Source: Photorhabdus australis DSM 17609
Lineage (GTDB): Bacteria > Pseudomonadota > Gammaproteobacteria > Enterobacterales > Enterobacteriaceae
Direction: 5' to 3'
Assembly (NCBI RefSeq): GCF_000711895.1
Contig: NZ_JONO01000041.1
Location: 1 to 46,854, forward strand
Length of the DNA stretch: 46,854 nt
Shown here: in pieces, positions 43,718 through 46,854 of the stretch
How positions within the stretch are numbered: position 1 is the stretch's first letter
Layout of the letters: the number at the start of each line of letters is the position of its first letter
Translations under genes and position numbers: made by a program
Notes under the pieces: generated by a model
Database searches by the model: none
Told to the model about the DNA's origin: nothing
What the model saw: only the letters and a program-made list of their open reading frames with translations

Positions 43718-44592
43718 TAACAACCTTCAGTTTTTTCCACATCATGATATTCCTCGCAAGCTTGCAAGGTATTCTGGATAAGCGTAGCCACTGTCATAGG
43801 ACCAACTCCTCCCGGAACAGGAGAGATCCAGCTTGCTCGTTCTGAAGCGGTTTCGAAATCAACATCACCAATGACTTTACCGTCTTCCAGGCGATTAATG
43901 CCGACGTCAATAACAATAGCGCCTGGTTTAATCCACTCACCAGGGATAAAGTTTGGTTTACCGACAGCTACAATTAGCAGATCTGCATGTTCCACATGGT
44001 GGCGTAAGTCTTTGGTAAAACGATGAGTAACTGTTGTGGTACATCCAGCGAGTAACAGTTCCAGACTCATTGGGCGACCAACAATATTTGAAGCACCGAT
44101 AATGACGGCATTCAGGCCATACGTGTTGATTCCACAACGCTCAAGCAAAGTTGCAATGCCGCGTGGAGTACAGGGGCGTAATTTTGGCGCGCGTTGACAC
44201 AGACGGCCAATATTATAAGGATGGAAACCATCGACATCTTTATCAGGTTGGATACGCTCCAGAACTTTGACATTATCGATCCCGGCAGGCAAAGGAAGCT
44301 GAACCAGAATCCCATCAATGTTTGAATCATCATTAAGCTGATCGATAAGGTTTAACAATTCTGCTTCGCTGGTAGTATTTGGCAGATCATAGGAACGGGA
44401 AACAAACCCGACTTCTTCGCAGGCACGACGTTTACTGGCGACATAAATCTGAGAAGCGGGGTTTTCTCCGACCAAAACAACGGCGAGACCGGGAGCACGT
44501 TTTCCCGCTGAGACACGTTGTTGAACACGTTCTGCTACTTCTCTTCTGATTGTCTGCGCAATCGTTTTCCCGTCAATAATTTTTGCTGGCAT
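43717..44592 (-). CDS. folD: FolD: methylenetetrahydrofolate dehydrogenase/cyclohydrolase
   Basis: The start is the ATG at 44592 ([13 protein letters not shown]), which matches known FolD proteins; an upstream in-frame ATG at 44619 would add nine residues without homology. The 291-residue bifunctional enzyme interconverts 5,10-methylene-THF and 10-formyl-THF using NADP. Motifs include [14 protein letters not shown] with the catalytic Lys, [19 protein letters not shown] of the NADP-binding domain, and [12 protein letters not shown]. It is divergent from the tRNA-Arg gene, as in E. coli where folD and argU are close. ybcJ overlaps its stop by one base. Confidence 0.97.
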   Translation of the reverse strand: MPAKIIDGKTIAQTIRREVAERVQQRVSAGKRAPGLAVVLVGENPASQIYVASKRRACEEVGFVSRSYDLPNTTSEAELLNLIDQLNDDSNIDGILVQLPLPAGIDNVKVLERIQPDKDVDGFHPYNIGRLCQRAPKLRPCTPRGIATLLERCGINTYGLNAVIIGASNIVGRPMSLELLLAGCTTTVTHRFTKDLRHHVEHADLLIVAVGKPNFIPGEWIKPGAIVIDVGINRLEDGKVIGDVDFETASERASWISPVPGGVGPMTVATLIQNTLQACEEYHDVEKTEGC

Positions 44593-44714
44593 GTACTCAT
44601 AAATCCATAAATCAAACATTGGGATATCGCCTATTTTGTCAGAACATAAGCGTGCTGTCAGTTTTATTGATAATCAGAAAATAGCCAGATGGAGATTTAT
44701 GAGAAGAAAAGCCA

Positions 44715-44742
44715 TTGACTCAAGGGCTTGTCCCCGTATAAT
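44715..44742 (+). promoter_or_regulatory. Promoter of tRNA-Arg gene
   Basis: TTGACT (44715-44720) and a consensus TATAAT (44737-44742) are 16 bp apart. The discriminator that follows is GC-rich (CTCACCCCGC), as in stable-RNA promoters under stringent control. The tRNA begins 46 bases after the -10 element. Confidence 0.85.
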
Positions 44743-44788
44743 CTCACCCCGCATCGGAGCATTACTGATGCAGCTCATCTTTCAAGAT

Positions 44789-44865
44789 GCGCCCTTAGCT
44801 CAGCTGGATAGAGCAACGGCCTTCTAAGCCGTAGGTCACAGGTTCGAATCCTGTAGGGCGTGCCA
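44789..44865 (+). tRNA. argU: tRNA-Arg (anticodon UCU), argU
   Basis: The 77-base gene folds as a normal cloverleaf: acceptor GCGCCCT/AGGGCGT with a G-U pair at position 1-72, D arm GCTC...GAGC, anticodon loop CTTCTAA (anticodon TCT, reads AGA/AGG), T arm with GGTTCGAATCC, and an encoded CCA end. It closely resembles E. coli argU. The integrase gene starts 165 bases downstream, so the tRNA 3' end is the probable attachment site of the adjacent island. The gene is complete and should stay functional. Confidence 0.97.
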
Positions 44866-44973
44866 TCATCACTTCCGTCAACGTCTATTGAAGTCCATTA
44901 AACCCAGTAAATACAAGGCATTTCTACAGTTCCTATTCTTTCTACGTCCACTATAGTTTGTTGAAATCCATCC

Positions 44974-45029
44974 TATAATGGGGGTACATTTGGGGGTATG
45001 TTCAGGTTCAATGAAAAGTGATACCCCCA
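44974..45029 (+). promoter_or_regulatory. int promoter region with TGGGGGTAY repeats
   Basis: A consensus TATAAT lies at 44974-44979 with no good -35. It is followed by two direct TGGGGGTAY copies (44979-44987 and 44991-44999), 12 bases apart, and an inverted ATACCCCCA (45021-45029) that ends one base before the int ATG. The direct and inverted copies could pair in RNA and hide the start codon; they could also be Int or excisionase binding sites. No ribosome-binding site is evident before the ATG. Confidence 0.6.
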
Positions 45030-45030
45030 T

Positions 45031-46245
45031 ATGAAATTAAATGCCAGACAGATAGAGTCAGCAAAGGCCAAAGCTACCGATTATAAATTAGCTGATGGTG
45101 GTGGTTTGTATTTATTGGTGAAGAAGAACGGAGCGCGTTATTGGCGCCTAAAATATCGGATTGCAGGTAAAGAGAAGTTGCTTGCATTAGGGGTATACCC
45201 TAATTTGTCTTTAGCTAATGCCAGAGTCAAAAGAGATGAAGCTAAGCAACACTTGGCTAATGGCGTTGACCCCGCTGAAGTGAAGAAGACAGAACAAGAG
45301 GAGATAATTAGGCAAGCAACTAATACTTTTGAGGCTATAGCTAAAGAATGGCATTCCTATAAATTGCCGAATTGGTCTGTTGGCTATGCTGATGACTTGC
45401 TTGAATCCTTTAATAAAGACATATTTCCCTATATTGGCAAAAGAATAATAACGGATATTAAGCCTCTGGATATGTTGGAAACTCTTCGCAAAATGGAACA
45501 GCGTGGCGTTCTGGACAAGCTTAAGAAGATTCGTCAAGCTTGTAGTCAGGTATTTAAATATGCGATTGTAACTGGTAGGGCTGAATATAATCCTGCTGCT
45601 GAGTTATCTGGAGCGTTAGCATCACCGAAAGTTAAACACTTTCCACATCTTTTAGCCGATGAATTACCTTTTTTCCTGCAAACATTATCTCAATACAGGG
45701 GAAGTATCATTACTCAAATAGCAACAAAACTATTATTGTTAACCGGTGTTCGGACTATAGAACTCAGAGCTGCAAAGTGGGATGAACTAGATTTAGATAG
45801 AAAGATATGGGAAATTCCACTAGAACGTATGAAGATGCGCCGCCCGCATATCGTTCCACTGTCTGAGCAGGTTCTATCTCTGTTTAAGACATTGGAAACT
45901 ATCACTGGGCGTTTTGAGTTTATTTTTCATGGGCGTAATGACTCCAGTAAACCAATGAGTGAAGCAGCTATTAATCAAGTTATTAAACGTATCGGCTATG
46001 GCGGCAGAGCAACAGGCCACGGTTTTCGGCATACCATGAGTACGATTCTGCATGAACAAGGTTATAACAGCGCTTGGATTGAAACGCAGTTAGCTCACGT
46101 TGATAAAAATAGTATCAGGGGTACGTATAATCATGCTCAATACTTAGATGGGCGTCGTGAAATGCTTCAATGGTATGCCGACTATATGGATAGTTTAGAA
46201 TACAGTGAAAATGTAATTTATAGTACATTTGGTAAAAGAGCTTAA
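45031..46245 (+). CDS. P4-family tyrosine recombinase (island integrase)
   Basis: The 404-residue integrase begins MKLNARQIESAKAKATDYKL. It has the N-terminal DUF4102 arm-binding domain (LADGGGLYLLVKKNGARYWR), a SAM-like core-binding domain (about 95-190), and a C-terminal catalytic domain with the tetrad and Tyr nucleophile: Arg in LTGVRTIELRAAKW, HGFRHTMSTIL, LAHVDKN and GTYNHAQY. This set is typical of P4-type integrases that act at tRNA genes. It faces away from tRNA-Arg(UCU), 165 bases downstream of it. The gene marks the left end of a genomic island that continues beyond the window. All catalytic residues are present, so it appears active. Confidence 0.95.
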   Translation: MKLNARQIESAKAKATDYKLADGGGLYLLVKKNGARYWRLKYRIAGKEKLLALGVYPNLSLANARVKRDEAKQHLANGVDPAEVKKTEQEEIIRQATNTFEAIAKEWHSYKLPNWSVGYADDLLESFNKDIFPYIGKRIITDIKPLDMLETLRKMEQRGVLDKLKKIRQACSQVFKYAIVTGRAEYNPAAELSGALASPKVKHFPHLLADELPFFLQTLSQYRGSIITQIATKLLLLTGVRTIELRAAKWDELDLDRKIWEIPLERMKMRRPHIVPLSEQVLSLFKTLETITGRFEFIFHGRNDSSKPMSEAAINQVIKRIGYGGRATGHGFRHTMSTILHEQGYNSAWIETQLAHVDKNSIRGTYNHAQYLDGRREMLQWYADYMDSLEYSENVIYSTFGKRA

Positions 46246-46369
46246 TTATTATTTGCACAGATAGAGATAGAAAATTCCTATGATGGATGGATTATTTGGA
46301 ACAATATAAAAAGGAATTTATTGCTCCTTACACTTTTTCAAATAAAAACAGCAAATAGTTATATAAAAG

Positions 46370-46389
46370 GCCCACCTTAAATAGTGGGC
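46370..46389. terminator. Hairpin between int and the Ner-like gene
   Basis: A perfect 6-bp GC-rich stem (GCCCAC/GTGGGC) with an 8-base loop lies between convergent genes. On the minus strand it is followed by CTTTTAT and so suits the Ner-like transcript; on the plus strand the T-tract is delayed. Confidence 0.6.
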
Positions 46390-46433
46390 GATGAGTGTCT
46401 TTATTTAATGATATTTTCTGAGCCATAGCATTT

Positions 46434-46667
46434 TTATGATATGAATGTTTTAGTCCCGTTATTTTCATAACGGGAAGGCCAGATAATTTCAGGAGGAACT
46501 CCCAATGCATTAGAAATAATTCTTTCTCCTTTAGGCCAGTGACGTGTCAGTGCATTTGCCAGTGTGGATGAAGCCAGTCCGGCGCTCCTTGATAAAGCGG
46601 CTAATGTTATTCCTTTCTTTTTCAGTCCGGCAATAATATCGGCTGGATGCCAATCCTGTTGAATCAT
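46434..46667 (-). CDS. Ner/Nlp-family DNA-binding regulator
   Basis: The 77-residue protein is a short HTH regulator of the Mu Ner / Nlp (SfsB) family: DWHPADIIAGLKKKGITLAA, then LSRSAGLASSTLANALTRHW, then PKGERIISNALGVPPEIIWPSRY, which is the family's signature end. The residues in GLASSTLANAL form the recognition helix. Such genes occur at the edge of integrated phages and islands, where they repress early or transposition genes. It converges on the integrase with a hairpin between them. A short basic tail (ENNGTKTFIS) extends past the usual end. The remaining bases, 46668-46854, are AT-rich with no gene that I can support. Confidence 0.88.
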   Translation of the reverse strand: MIQQDWHPADIIAGLKKKGITLAALSRSAGLASSTLANALTRHWPKGERIISNALGVPPEIIWPSRYENNGTKTFIS

Positions 46668-46854
46668 ATTTTAGATTTTCCTGAGTGGTGACATAAAATA
46701 ATTATCCTTTCATGGACTCTATCTGTAAATAGTTAAAGTTAAAAAATACCATTATTTTATTATTTCCCCCATTTAAATAAAACTCCCCCATTGATTACCC
46801 ATTTTATTTTTCTTTAAATAAAGAGAAGATGATTTTCTAATTACAGAATAATGT

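Noticed and set aside
1-46854. CRISPR arrays, rRNA genes and insertion sequences with intact transposases
   Set aside because: No regularly spaced direct repeats, no rRNA-like sequence and no transposase reading frame were seen anywhere in the window.

Overview
The window looks like a chromosome segment from a low-GC member of the Morganellaceae, most probably Photorhabdus (Xenorhabdus is the alternative). The evidence is an enterobacterial housekeeping gene order (ybaL-ushA, ybbP-ybbA-tesA-ybbO-cnoX-qmcA-ybbJ, cueR/copA-ybaP, purK-purE-lpxH-ppiB/cysS-ybcJ-folD-argU), an NgrA/EntD-type phosphopantetheinyl transferase, and several 127-bp ERIC repeats scattered between genes. The species assignment is an inference; no database was searched.

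Layout. 1-7.8 kb: the end of a SymE-like gene and a small companion, then a leftward type VI secretion effector module: vgrG, an EagR-type chaperone, a PAAR-Rhs protein with a C-terminal HYD1-type ADP-ribosyltransferase-like tip, and a translationally coupled putative immunity gene. 8.5-14.2 kb: ngrA-like gene and a four-gene chaperone/usher fimbrial operon (pilin, chaperone, usher, tip adhesin). 14.2-16.3 kb: a 2.1-kb AT-rich gene desert with decayed fragments. 16.3-31.5 kb: a LysE-type exporter, then conserved core genes, including a remnant of fsr between ybaL and ushA, and a copper-resistance pair cueR/copA with a MerR-type promoter. 31.6-33.4 kb: a PrlF-YhaV toxin-antitoxin pair inserted between copA and ybaP. 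33.7-38.6 kb: an accessory block with a RutA-like flavin monooxygenase, an MFS transporter, a Tsx-like outer-membrane channel and a divergent riboflavin-synthase paralogue, separated by repeats. 38.8-44.9 kb: purEK, lpxH, ppiB, cysS, ybcJ, folD and tRNA-Arg(UCU). 45-46.9 kb: the integrase end of a genomic island at the tRNA gene, with a Ner-like regulator.

How the genes work together. The T6SS genes form one delivery unit: VgrG spike, chaperone for the transmembrane segment, PAAR-Rhs carrier with toxin tip, and immunity. CueR should switch on copA through a 19-bp-spacer promoter. The copA message itself carries what appears to be a complete programmed -1 frameshift signal (CCCAAAA heptamer, 5-nt spacer, H-type pseudoknot, immediate -1 stop) placed after the second of three metal-binding domains, so it may also make a 140-residue two-domain copper chaperone. 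This is the most striking structure found. The second is the riboflavin-synthase paralogue, which has replacements at Phe2 and Asp143 and whose ribosome-binding site lies right next to an ERIC element.
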